This document shows, one piece after another, positions 1-6,146 of a DNA stretch of 6,976 nt (its first letter is position 1; the number at the start of each line of letters is the position of its first letter). Source of the DNA: a bacterium (GTDB lineage: Bacteria > Desulfobacterota > Binatia > UBA12015); NCBI GenBank assembly GCA_018970825.1, contig JAGWVP010000170.1, forward strand, positions 1-6,976, read 5' to 3'. A program made the translations under genes and the position numbers. Below the pieces are notes generated by a model that had not been told where the DNA came from, did no database searches, and saw nothing but the letters and a program-made list of their open reading frames with translations.

Positions 1-83
1 GCCGAGGCTGGGCACGACGGCAGGCTCGCGAGGATCGCGAACGCGGCCGCCGTGGCCGCGAGACGGGCGTGGCTGACCCTCAT
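1..83 (-). CDS. N-terminus of an exported protein, partial (possible DUF1329 partner)
   Basis: Only 27 codons and two bases lie inside the window; the gene continues past the left edge. The visible start is a classic export signal: MRVSHARLAAT, then an Ala-rich hydrophobic stretch (AAAFAILASL) and SCPASA. A type I signal peptidase site could lie near residues 26-28. The segment L21-P-S-C24 also resembles a lipobox, although proline at -2 is unusual, so a lipoprotein is possible. The ATG is chosen because AAAGGA lies 9 nt upstream on the minus strand; the only other nearby ATG (five bases further upstream, on the coding strand) runs into a stop after three codons. The gene follows the DUF1302-type gene in the same direction after 156 bp. 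In many proteobacteria that position is held by a DUF1329 outer-membrane-associated protein. That identity is inferred from context alone and cannot be read from the residues present. Confidence 0.7.
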   Translation of the reverse strand, partial: MRVSHARLAATAAAFAILASLPSCPAS

Positions 84-92
84 CGGTGCATG

Positions 93-98
93 TCCTTT
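93..98 (-). promoter_or_regulatory. Ribosome binding site of the partial left-edge gene
   Basis: The minus strand reads AAAGGA, 9 nt before the ATG whose first base is at 83. It fixes the start of the partial exported protein and supports that short open frame being real. Confidence 0.6.
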
Positions 99-138
99 CA
101 TTCTGGTTTTCGAGGAGACGGGGCTCGGGGTGAAGCGA

Positions 139-170
139 GGCCGGCGAGCGGGTCGCCCCGCTCGCCGGCC
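139..170 (-). terminator. Perfect 14-bp intergenic hairpin (terminator, attenuator or mRNA-stabilising stem)
   Basis: Positions 139-152 (GGCCGGCGAGCGGG) and 157-170 (CCCGCTCGCCGGCC) are exact reverse complements, separated by the 4-nt loop TCGC. The hairpin lies 69 bp past the stop codon of the DUF1302-type gene and 55 bp before the start of the next minus-strand gene. Neither flank has a T run, so it is not a textbook intrinsic terminator. It could act as a partial terminator, a 3'-end stabiliser for the upstream message, or a processing site that sets different levels of the two proteins. The stem is seen directly; its role is inferred. Confidence 0.45.
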
Positions 171-239
171 GGATGATGACACCGCCGACTTCGCCCGTCG
201 AACCGGGCCGAGACCGGCATGGCGCGGTGCGTCAGGTGC

Positions 240-2096
240 TCAGAGCACGTACTCGAACTGCATCCTCACGTTCGATCGGTCGCGCACGAGTCCGAGCTGG
301 TAGCGGTACACGCCGCTGTTGATCGCCGAGTAGTCGACGATGAACCGGAACGGATCGCGGATGAAGCGGATGTTGGGCTGGAACACGAACATGCCCTGCC
401 AGTCGTAGAACATGTTGAAACCGGGGGTCACCTGCATGTTGACCTCGGTCCACGGCACCTTCGTGTTGTAGGTCGTGTTGATCGCGAGGGTCTGCAGGTA
501 GGAGTTCTCCACCAGCGGCACGATCCGGGTCGAGTTGTTCTGCTCGGGGATCGGGAGACCGATGCGGCAGCTCTGGCAGACCGAGCCGTTGCGGTCCATG
601 CCGAAGATGTGCCGGTAGAAGAACTGGGTCGAGATGAAGAAGGTCTGGTTCGGGTTCAGGAACCGGATGAACTGGTTCGTGTCCCACCCGACCGCCATGT
701 TGAAGGTGTTGCGGCGCACCACCGTGTCGTAGGTGCCGTTCAGCACCGGGGAGAGGAACTCGCTCACGTACTGCCCGGTGAGCCCCTTGCCGGCGAAGCC
801 GGTCTCGGTCGGGCCACGGAACAAGGCCTCGTTGTTGAACACCGCGGCCTCGGCGCGCAGCACGCTGAAGAGCTTCGGCAGCGCGGTCGTCATCGAGGCA
901 CCGTTCACCCAGACGAGCGGAGCCGTCTGCTCCGCCGCGATGACCGACTGGAAGCCGGGCACGCCGGCGATGTCGAGCGAACTCGTGTAGCCCGGGTCGG
1001 TCGGGACCGCCGCGCGGAAGCGCACCGCCGGGATGTCGAACATCGTCTGGTAGCTCGCGAGCGTGAACGTGGTGTCGGCGACGTTGAACACGAAGCGACC
1101 GCCGCCGCGGAAGTTGTGGGCCGAGAGGTCGGGCGCATCGAGCAGCGCGAGCGTCTGGCCGGTCGGCGGGCCGAGCGGGTTCGACCAGGGGGAACCGGCC
1201 GGCGCGCCGGGGACGAACGCCACCGTGCGGTCGAACGCCCAGTAGCCCTCGAAGAAGGCCTGGTCGACCGGGCCGATCGACCCGAGGTTGTAGCTCACGC
1301 GCAGCATGTCGAGGGGCACGCGCCGTTCGTCGAGATCGAGGAAGAAGCCGCCGAAGCTGTTGTCGACCGGGTTGATGTTGTCGAGCAGGCGGAAGACGTC
1401 CGTCTCGCCCCAGACGAGGCTCTGGCGTCCGAAGCGCATGAAGAACGGCCCCTGCTCCCAGTCGACGAATGCCTGGAAGAGGCGGTTGCGGTAGTCGCCG
1501 ACCGCGCGCAGCCGGTTGCGGACGCGGTCGACGCGGTACTGGGCGACCTTCCGCAGCGCCTCGGAGCCCCAGGGCAGCGCGCCGCTCGAGGCCACGAACA
1601 ACTGGGTCTCGATCTCCTTCAGGCTCTGTCCCTGGTGGCTGTAGGGATCGGCGCCCCAGTTGTAGATGCTGTCGGCCTCGCCGCGGTAGGTCAGGTAGTA
1701 CCGGAACGAGGTCACCTCCGGCATCTTCGCGCCGAGGGCGTTCCCGAGCATGGTCCAGGGAGCGTACTTCAGGTACTGCTCCGTCCACGGAACCAGGTCG
1801 TGCTGCCACTTCATTTCGAGGAAGTAGCGGTTCTGGATCACGTCGCCCGCGTGCGAGTACGGAAAGGTCCCGCCGAACACGCAGTTCGCGGCCCCCGGGT
1901 TCGCGAAGCACTCCGGCGGCTGGTTCGCGGGGCGCGTGGACTGCTTGTCCATCGTGCCGATGCGGACGTTGCCGTAGGCGCGCGCCGTGAGATTGATCGT
2001 GTCGGAGATCTTGAGGGCCTGCGCTTCGCGCGCGGCCAGCAGGCCGACGGCGACGAATGCGACCGCGAGCCCGAACCTGCCCAGCCTTTGTGCCAT
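240..2096 (-). CDS. DUF1302-family outer membrane beta-barrel protein
   Basis: This 618-residue protein has a clear signal peptide: MAQRLGRF, a hydrophobic run to about residue 22, and cleavage probably after AQA (residue 27). The mature part is rich in alternating aromatic/polar strands and turns, as in an outer-membrane barrel. The segment at residues 221-246 (RFGRQSLVWGE, then DVFRLLDNINPVD) matches the hallmark of DUF1302 proteins, where a strand with GRQ..xWGE is followed by a conserved NPVD turn. The last strand ends ...FEYVL, not in the Phe or Trp usual for the final strand of barrels. The only four cysteines form two close pairs, C63/C72 and C507/C510 (CxxC). The ATG has a strong Shine-Dalgarno. 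The family has no firmly established role; members often sit beside DUF1329 proteins and RND/MMPL transporters and are suspected of moving hydrophobic compounds across the outer membrane. Family assignment is by motif recall, not by a database search. Confidence 0.8.
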   Translation of the reverse strand: MAQRLGRFGLAVAFVAVGLLAAREAQALKISDTINLTARAYGNVRIGTMDKQSTRPANQPPECFANPGAANCVFGGTFPYSHAGDVIQNRYFLEMKWQHDLVPWTEQYLKYAPWTMLGNALGAKMPEVTSFRYYLTYRGEADSIYNWGADPYSHQGQSLKEIETQLFVASSGALPWGSEALRKVAQYRVDRVRNRLRAVGDYRNRLFQAFVDWEQGPFFMRFGRQSLVWGETDVFRLLDNINPVDNSFGGFFLDLDERRVPLDMLRVSYNLGSIGPVDQAFFEGYWAFDRTVAFVPGAPAGSPWSNPLGPPTGQTLALLDAPDLSAHNFRGGGRFVFNVADTTFTLASYQTMFDIPAVRFRAAVPTDPGYTSSLDIAGVPGFQSVIAAEQTAPLVWVNGASMTTALPKLFSVLRAEAAVFNNEALFRGPTETGFAGKGLTGQYVSEFLSPVLNGTYDTVVRRNTFNMAVGWDTNQFIRFLNPNQTFFISTQFFYRHIFGMDRNGSVCQSCRIGLPIPEQNNSTRIVPLVENSYLQTLAINTTYNTKVPWTEVNMQVTPGFNMFYDWQGMFVFQPNIRFIRDPFRFIVDYSAINSGVYRYQLGLVRDRSNVRMQFEYVL

Positions 2097-2100
2097 CGGA

Positions 2101-2109
2101 TCCTCCCCC
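2101..2109 (-). promoter_or_regulatory. Strong ribosome binding site of the DUF1302-type gene
   Basis: The minus strand reads GGGGGAGGA with the GGAGG core 5 nt before the ATG whose first base is 2096. This is the best Shine-Dalgarno in the window and decides the start. It implies efficient translation, as expected for an abundant outer membrane protein. Confidence 0.75.
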
Positions 2110-2185
2110 GGTTCTGATGTTTTTCCGCCGGACTCCTCGGCGCCGACGTGGTCGGCGAGGCCCCGGCGCCCCCTCGGGGCCCCGC

Positions 2186-2214
2186 CTTCTGAACCGCTGC
2201 GGCGGACGTGTCAA
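2186..2214 (-). promoter_or_regulatory. Candidate sigma70-type promoter of the DUF1302-type gene
   Basis: The minus strand carries a perfect TTGACA at 2209-2214. The hexamers 16-17 nt downstream (TCAGAA or CAGAAG, 2186-2192) match TATAAT poorly, so only the -35 half is convincing. The leader would be about 80 nt and would include the stem at 2141-2157. A perfect hexamer by chance in 283 bp of GC-rich DNA is uncommon, but the weak -10 keeps confidence low. Confidence 0.3.
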
Positions 2215-2309
2215 CCGGTCGTGGCATCTCTCCGAGTGCGGTGCGTCATGAAATGTCCATGCAACCCGATCGGCTGCGTTCGCCGGACCGGGGATCGACG
2301 CATCGCGGT

Positions 2310-2338
2310 TTGAGTCGCTCCCCCGGGTCTGCTTTCGT
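2310..2338 (+). promoter_or_regulatory. Weak candidate promoter of the transglycosylase operon
   Basis: TTGAGT (2310-2315) and TTTCGT (2333-2338) are spaced by 17 nt, upstream of the GTG start at 2380. The -35 matches five of six consensus bases, but the -10 matches only three. The spacing and position are right, which would give a leader of about 35 nt, but the motif is too degenerate to rely on. Confidence 0.2.
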
Positions 2339-2362
2339 CCGCGGCGTCGGCATCGGGCCGAC

Positions 2363-2369
2363 GGGGAGG
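2363..2369 (+). promoter_or_regulatory. Ribosome binding site of the transglycosylase gene
   Basis: GGGGAGG lies 10 nt before the GTG at 2380. It is a full Shine-Dalgarno at slightly long spacing and supports the GTG start, which is also the start that gives a proper signal peptide. Confidence 0.6.
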
Positions 2370-2379
2370 TCCTCGAGAG

Positions 2380-3840
2380 GTGGGGCAGCGGTCGACAGGA
2401 CTGCGGCTCTTGTTCCTCGTGGCGGCGTTGTGGTGCGGAGGGGCGCTCCCCTCGCGGGCGAGCGGGAACGAGCCGCGACTCGAATTCGCGCAGGTGCTGG
2501 GGGCTCCCGGTCGCCTCGAGGACCGCGTCCGCTTCTGGGTCGACGTCTTCACCCGCTACTCGGTCCAGCAGGCGATCGTGCAGGACCGCGACCGCCCCTG
2601 GGTGGTCTTCGCGGTCGTCCCCATCGAGCGCCCGAGCCGGCTGGAACTCGCGCGGGTCCGGGCGGAGTACGAGGACCTGGCCGCCCGGGTCCACCGGGCC
2701 CTCGACCGCCCGGGCTCGCCCGCCGCGAAGACCCTGGTCGGCGAGGGGGGGGAGGCCTGGAGACGGCTCCTTCCCCCGGTCGGACCGGAGGCCTTCGCCG
2801 AGGCGCGCCACCGCCTCGAGGTCAGGCCCGGGCAGCGCGAGATCTTCCTCGACAGCCTCTCCCGCTCCCGCCCGTTCCTCGGCGCGATGATGGGTCTCGT
2901 GCGCGCCGCGGGACTTCCCGAGGAGATCGCCTTCCTGCCCCACGTCGAGTCCTCCTTCAACGCCGACGCGCGCTCGAACGTGGGAGCGGTCGGCATCTGG
3001 CAACTCATGCCCGAGACCGCGCGGCGCACCCTCCGGGTCGGCGGCGGCATCGACGAGAGACGCGACCCGGTGCGCTCGACCCACGCGGCGACGCGATACT
3101 TCCGCGACGCCTTCGAGGCACTCGGCAGCTGGCCGCTCGCGGTGACCTCCTACAACTACGGCGTGAACGGCATGCGGCGCGCGGTCGAGGCGCTCGGCAC
3201 GACCGACCTGGTCGACCTGATCGAACGCCACGACAGCCCGGCCTTCGGCTACTCGGCCAAGAACTTCTTCGCGCAGTTCCTCGCCGCGGTGCACGTCGCG
3301 CGCCACGAGGCGTTCTACTTCCCGCCGCGCGCACGCACGCAGATCGCCTCCGCGCGGACGAGCGCGGCGTTCGCGGACGGCGCGCGCTGCCGCGGCCCCG
3401 GCGGAGAGCCGTCGGCCCTGTTCGACCTGCCGACTGCACCGGCAATCGCACTCGGCGACGCGAATCTCCCCGCGGCCCTCGCGACCCCTGCGCCGCCGAA
3501 CCTCGCCGCGCTCGATCGTGGCCGCAGTCGCGGCGCGACGGGCGGGGGCCGCTCCGCGCACGCGGCCAGCCGGACCGCCGGGGGGGCTCCGCTTCCGGGC
3601 GGGACGGCGATCGCGCGGGCGGACGCGGTCGCACGCTCCGCGACGGCGCGGGCGACGCCGGACGCGGTCGCCCGGCGGGACGCGCCGCCCCCGCGGGAGC
3701 ACCTCGTCCGCAAGGGCGACTCGCTCTGGACGATCGCGCGGCGCCACGGGACCACCGTCGAGGCGATCCGCCAGGCGAATCGCGACGTGTCGCCGTCGGC
3801 CCAGCTCCACCTGGGCCAGCGGCTGCGCATCGAGGGCTGA
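2380..3840 (+). CDS. Exported MltD-like lytic transglycosylase with C-terminal LysM domain
   Basis: This 486-residue enzyme should cleave the MurNAc-GlcNAc bond of peptidoglycan in the periplasm, forming 1,6-anhydroMurNAc ends. It starts at GTG with a signal peptide (GLRLLFLVAALW, likely cleavage near ASG at residue 29). C19 is preceded by Trp, so the canonical lipobox of MltD-type lipoproteins is missing. Residues about 35-80 form an N-terminal region (FWVDVFTRYS, then DRDRPWVVF) of a type seen in similar transglycosylases. The SLT catalytic domain spans about 155-310: PHVESSF with catalytic Glu190, GIWQLMPETA (205-214) and the VTSYNYG motif (255-261) match family 1D. A low-complexity Ala/Arg/Pro/Gly linker (about 315-438) leads to one LysM domain (about 440-484, HLVRKGDSLWTIARRHG to LGQRLRI), which binds the glycan strands. 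E. coli MltD carries two LysM repeats; this one has one. It is the first gene of a plus-strand run, 7 nt ahead of the sirtuin gene. Confidence 0.9.
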   Translation: MGQRSTGLRLLFLVAALWCGGALPSRASGNEPRLEFAQVLGAPGRLEDRVRFWVDVFTRYSVQQAIVQDRDRPWVVFAVVPIERPSRLELARVRAEYEDLAARVHRALDRPGSPAAKTLVGEGGEAWRRLLPPVGPEAFAEARHRLEVRPGQREIFLDSLSRSRPFLGAMMGLVRAAGLPEEIAFLPHVESSFNADARSNVGAVGIWQLMPETARRTLRVGGGIDERRDPVRSTHAATRYFRDAFEALGSWPLAVTSYNYGVNGMRRAVEALGTTDLVDLIERHDSPAFGYSAKNFFAQFLAAVHVARHEAFYFPPRARTQIASARTSAAFADGARCRGPGGEPSALFDLPTAPAIALGDANLPAALATPAPPNLAALDRGRSRGATGGGRSAHAASRTAGGAPLPGGTAIARADAVARSATARATPDAVARRDAPPPREHLVRKGDSLWTIARRHGTTVEAIRQANRDVSPSAQLHLGQRLRIEG

Positions 3841-3847
3841 CGCCGGG

Positions 3848-4645
3848 ATGGGAGCCATCCCCGAGGACGAGGATGCCGTGTTCGCCGCGGCGGCCGCTGC
3901 GCTCGCGCGCGCGCGCCACGCGATCGCACTCACGGGTGCCGGGCTCTCGGTCGAGAGCGGGATCCCGCCGTTTCGCGGCCCCGGCGGGCTGTGGACCAGG
4001 CACGGCGAGCCCCCGCTCGACGGTTGGCAGCGGTTCCTCGCCGACCCGAAGGCCTTCTGGGAGTCGCGCCTGCGGCCGGCGGGCCCGATGCGCGAGCTCG
4101 CCCGCGCGGTCGATGCGGCGCGCCCGAACCCCGGGCACGAGGCGTTCGTCGACCTCGAGCGCATGGGCGTGCTGCGCTGCCTCGTGACGCAGAACATCGA
4201 CGGGCTCCACGGGCGCGCGGGCCAACGCGAGCTCGCCGAGATCCACGGCAACGCGCGACTCGTACGCTGCATCGAGTGCACGTCGCGGTGGCCCAGGGAG
4301 GAGATCCCGACCGAGGTCCTGCCGCCGCTCTGCCCGCACTGCGGGGGGCTCGTGAAGGTGGACACCGTCTCGTTCGGCGAGCCGATCCCCGCGGACGTGC
4401 TCCGCCGCAGCATGGAAGAGGCGGAGCGGGCCGACTGCATCGTCGTCGCCGGCACCTCCGCGACGGTCCACCCCGCCGCCTCGCTGCCCCACGCGGTGCT
4501 CGGACGCCGGGGGGTGGTCATCGAGGTGAACCCCCACGAGAGCGAGCTCTCGCCGCTCGCGACCTTCGTCCTGCGCGGCCCCGCGGGCGAGACGATGCCT
4601 CGGCTCGTGCGCGCCGTCCGGACGCTGCTCGCCCCGGCCGTCTAG
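3848..4645 (+). CDS. Sirtuin (Sir2-family) NAD-dependent protein deacylase, CobB-like
   Basis: This complete 265-residue sirtuin removes acyl groups from lysine using NAD+, giving nicotinamide and O-acyl-ADP-ribose in the cytoplasm. Its motifs appear in order: GAGLSVESGIPPFRG (residues 30-44, NAD binding), TQNIDGLH (114-121), catalytic His133 in IHGN, a zinc site C141-x2-C144...C162-x2-C165, FGEPIP (176-181), GTSATVHPAA (202-211) and EVNP (226-229). In the acyl-pocket region it reads FWESR: Arg74 is in the place of the Arg in the YxxR motif of CobB/SIRT5 desuccinylases, but Trp71 replaces the Tyr. Whether it prefers acetyl or succinyl groups is therefore open. The frame is open upstream to 3518, but that part is antiparallel to nothing and only overlaps the transglycosylase linker in another frame. 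ATG 3848 sits just before conserved sequence, 7 nt after the transglycosylase stop, with only a weak ribosome site (GAGGG near 3832), which suggests translational coupling. Confidence 0.93.
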   Translation: MGAIPEDEDAVFAAAAAALARARHAIALTGAGLSVESGIPPFRGPGGLWTRHGEPPLDGWQRFLADPKAFWESRLRPAGPMRELARAVDAARPNPGHEAFVDLERMGVLRCLVTQNIDGLHGRAGQRELAEIHGNARLVRCIECTSRWPREEIPTEVLPPLCPHCGGLVKVDTVSFGEPIPADVLRRSMEEAERADCIVVAGTSATVHPAASLPHAVLGRRGVVIEVNPHESELSPLATFVLRGPAGETMPRLVRAVRTLLAPAV

Positions 4646-4663
4646 GCCGCCCGGGCTCCCGGC

Positions 4664-4685
4664 GCGCGGGCGTGAAGGCCCGCGC
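4664..4685 (+). other. Intercistronic hairpin between the sirtuin gene and pabB
   Basis: GCGCGGGC (4664-4671) and GCCCGCGC (4678-4685) form a perfect 8-bp stem with the loop GTGAAG. It lies in the 67-bp gap after the sirtuin stop, 27 bp before the pabB ATG. No T run follows, so full termination is unlikely. It could be a processing or stabilising stem, or chance in very GC-rich DNA. Confidence 0.35.
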
Positions 4686-4712
4686 TCGACGGGCGACCCG
4701 TGACGTGGAGAG

Positions 4713-6146
4713 ATGAGGACCGTGCGCCCCCGCGAGATCGACACCGGCATCGGCGACTCCCCGCGAACGATCTTCGAGCGGATCGCGGCCTCGCCCGGTG
4801 CGTTCTGGATCGACGGCGGAGAGCTGGGGATCTCCTTTCTCGGCGCGCTGCCCGACGCCCGCTTCGCGGTCGCGGGCGACGGCTCCGTGAGCGAGAACTC
4901 GCGCACGACCCGCACCGGCGACCCGCTCGACGCGATCGCGGGCTTCGTCGCGCGGGCGACGGCCGACACCGGCCCCGGGTCCGCTCCCCGCGTCGTGGGT
5001 GCCCTCGCCTACGACCTCGCGCCGTTCGTCGAGCCGCGCATGTCGCTCGCGACCGCTCGGCCTCACGACGACCTCCCGGTCGCGGCGCTGTGTCGCTACC
5101 CGGCCGTCGCGGCGTGCCGCCGCGAGGGGCCCGGCGGTGCCTGGAGCACGCGCATCGAGGCGGACGACGCGGCCTCGGCAAGACGCCTCGAGCGATTGCT
5201 CGCGACCGGATCCCGGGCCGCCAGGCCCGCCCCCGCCGGCGACCCGGTCGTCCTCGAAGCGCCCGACGGCGCCTCCTACCGCCGCGCGATCGAGGCGGCC
5301 CGCGCGCTGATCGCCGACGGGGACGTCTACCTGGTGAACCTCGCCCAGCGCTACGTGCTCGACGGCATCGGCGACCCGGCAGGGGTCTTCCTCTCGCTCC
5401 GCGAGGCGCAGCCGGTACCGCTCGGTGCCTTCTTCGACGCGGGCTCGGCCGTGCTGTTCTCGAACTCGCCGGAGCGCTTCCTCCGCGTCGGCGGCGGGCG
5501 GATCGTGACCGAGCCGATCAAGGGAACGCGGCCGCGCGGCGCGACGCCGCGCGAAGACGAGGCGCTGCGGCGCGAGCTCGCCGGCGACGAGAAGGAACGC
5601 GCCGAGCACGTGATGACGGTCGACCTCGAGCGAAACGACCTCGGCCGGGTCTGCGTCGCGGGCTCCGTGCACGTGCCGTCGCTGCTCCGGGTCGAGACCT
5701 TCGCGACGCTCCACCACCTGGTCTCGACGGTCGAGGGCGAATTGCTCGCGGGCGTCGGGCTCGCCGAGGTCCTGCGCGCGACCTTCCCGGGCGGCTCCGT
5801 CACCGGCGCGCCCAAGATCCGCGCGGCCCAGGTGATCGCCGCCCTCGAACCCGAGCGGCGGGGCTTCTACACCGGCGCTCTCGCCTGGTTCCGGGGGCCT
5901 CTCGACTTCGACTCGAGCATCGCGATCCGCACCGCGACGGTACGCGGGGGCCGGCTCGTCTACCCGGTCGGTGCCGGCATCGTCGCCGACTCCGACGCGA
6001 ACCTCGAGCACCGCGAGTGCCGGCTGAAGGCGGCAGCGCTGCTGCGAGCGGCGGGCCTCGACGCCGACGCCGAAGGGCGGCCGACGCCCCGGGGATCCCG
6101 CGGCGGCGAGGCGATCCCGCCCTCCCCCGCGAGGATGGCGCGTTGA
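4713..6146 (+). CDS. pabB: Aminodeoxychorismate synthase component I (PabB)
   Basis: This 477-residue protein turns chorismate plus ammonia, supplied by a PabA glutaminase, into 4-amino-4-deoxychorismate, the first committed step to p-aminobenzoate and folate. The chorismate-binding domain fills about residues 185-447: GDVYLVNLAQR (203-213), SPERF (252-256), PIKGTRPRG (268-276), VDLERNDLGRV (303-313), GGSVTGAPK (360-368), YTGALAWF (386-393), GAGIVADSD (420-428) and EHRECRLKA. Lys270 in PIKGT is the key call: PabB has Lys here, the residue that forms the covalent chorismate adduct, whereas anthranilate synthase TrpE has Ala. Residues 1-150 are the less conserved N-terminal domain (GALAYDL at 97-103). 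The last 27 or so residues are a Gly/Pro/Arg/Ala tail whose DNA also carries the pabC ribosome site. The ATG has GGAG only 2 nt upstream, which is tight; the GTG three codons on (4722) is an alternative start. No pabA is nearby, so the subunit may be shared with tryptophan synthesis or encoded elsewhere. Confidence 0.93.
   Translation: MRTVRPREIDTGIGDSPRTIFERIAASPGAFWIDGGELGISFLGALPDARFAVAGDGSVSENSRTTRTGDPLDAIAGFVARATADTGPGSAPRVVGALAYDLAPFVEPRMSLATARPHDDLPVAALCRYPAVAACRREGPGGAWSTRIEADDAASARRLERLLATGSRAARPAPAGDPVVLEAPDGASYRRAIEAARALIADGDVYLVNLAQRYVLDGIGDPAGVFLSLREAQPVPLGAFFDAGSAVLFSNSPERFLRVGGGRIVTEPIKGTRPRGATPREDEALRRELAGDEKERAEHVMTVDLERNDLGRVCVAGSVHVPSLLRVETFATLHHLVSTVEGELLAGVGLAEVLRATFPGGSVTGAPKIRAAQVIAALEPERRGFYTGALAWFRGPLDFDSSIAIRTATVRGGRLVYPVGAGIVADSDANLEHRECRLKAAALLRAAGLDADAEGRPTPRGSRGGEAIPPSPARMAR
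6131..6134 (+). promoter_or_regulatory. Ribosome binding site of pabC inside the pabB tail
   Basis: GAGG lies 8 nt before the TTG at 6143, within the final codons of pabB. It supports the non-ATG start; the ATG at 6135 is in the pabB frame and cannot start pabC. Confidence 0.5.

Larger units (their letters stand above)
2097..2379. other. Divergent intergenic region (shared promoter region)
   Basis: These 283 bp separate the minus-strand outer-membrane gene from the plus-strand operon and must hold promoters for at least one of them. Visible structure includes a 7-bp stem with a 3-nt loop at 2141-2157 (CGCCGAC/GTCGGCG), a GCCCC/GGGGC mini-stem around 2169-2181, a T5 run near 2120, and an AT-richer patch around 2245-2270. 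The stems would lie in the 5' leader of the minus-strand gene if it is transcribed from the TTGACA candidate. No convincing gene was found here; one 21-codon frame (2248-2313) lacks a good ribosome site. Confidence 0.6.

Noticed and set aside
219..2117. Plus-strand open frame of 632 codons opposite the DUF1302-type gene
   Set aside because: It mirrors the real gene, is full of repetitive Val/Glu/Arg/His composition typical of antisense reading of GC-rich codons, and has no domain or ribosome site.
2221..2245. TGGCA...TGC resembling a sigma54 promoter on the plus strand
   Set aside because: The GG and GC pairs are 13 nt apart instead of the required 10, so it cannot be a functional -24/-12 element.
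2242..2263. Imperfect palindrome TGCnT...AnGCA as an operator
   Set aside because: Only the outer few bases pair and the inner positions mismatch, so it is too weak to list as a feature; it is mentioned only as part of the control-region finding.
2248..2313. Possible 21-codon Cys-rich small peptide (MKCPCNPIGC...) in the divergent region
   Set aside because: There is no Shine-Dalgarno at a usable distance and no other support; a short frame like this is expected by chance.
3518..3847. Upstream in-frame extension of the sirtuin
   Set aside because: The extension lies wholly inside the transglycosylase linker and LysM region, is Arg/Pro/Gly-rich, and is not part of any sirtuin; the ATG at 3848 gives the normal family length.
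2208..4187. Plus-strand open frame of 659 codons overlapping the transglycosylase and sirtuin genes
   Set aside because: It is the wrong frame relative to two genes with clear catalytic motifs, and its product is low-complexity Arg/Gly/Pro.
232..4521. Minus-strand open frame of 1429 codons spanning the divergent region and several genes
   Set aside because: It runs across the real DUF1302-type gene in another frame and antisense to the transglycosylase and sirtuin. Its product is Arg/Ala/Gly/Pro-rich with no recognisable domain; stop codons are simply rare at this GC content.
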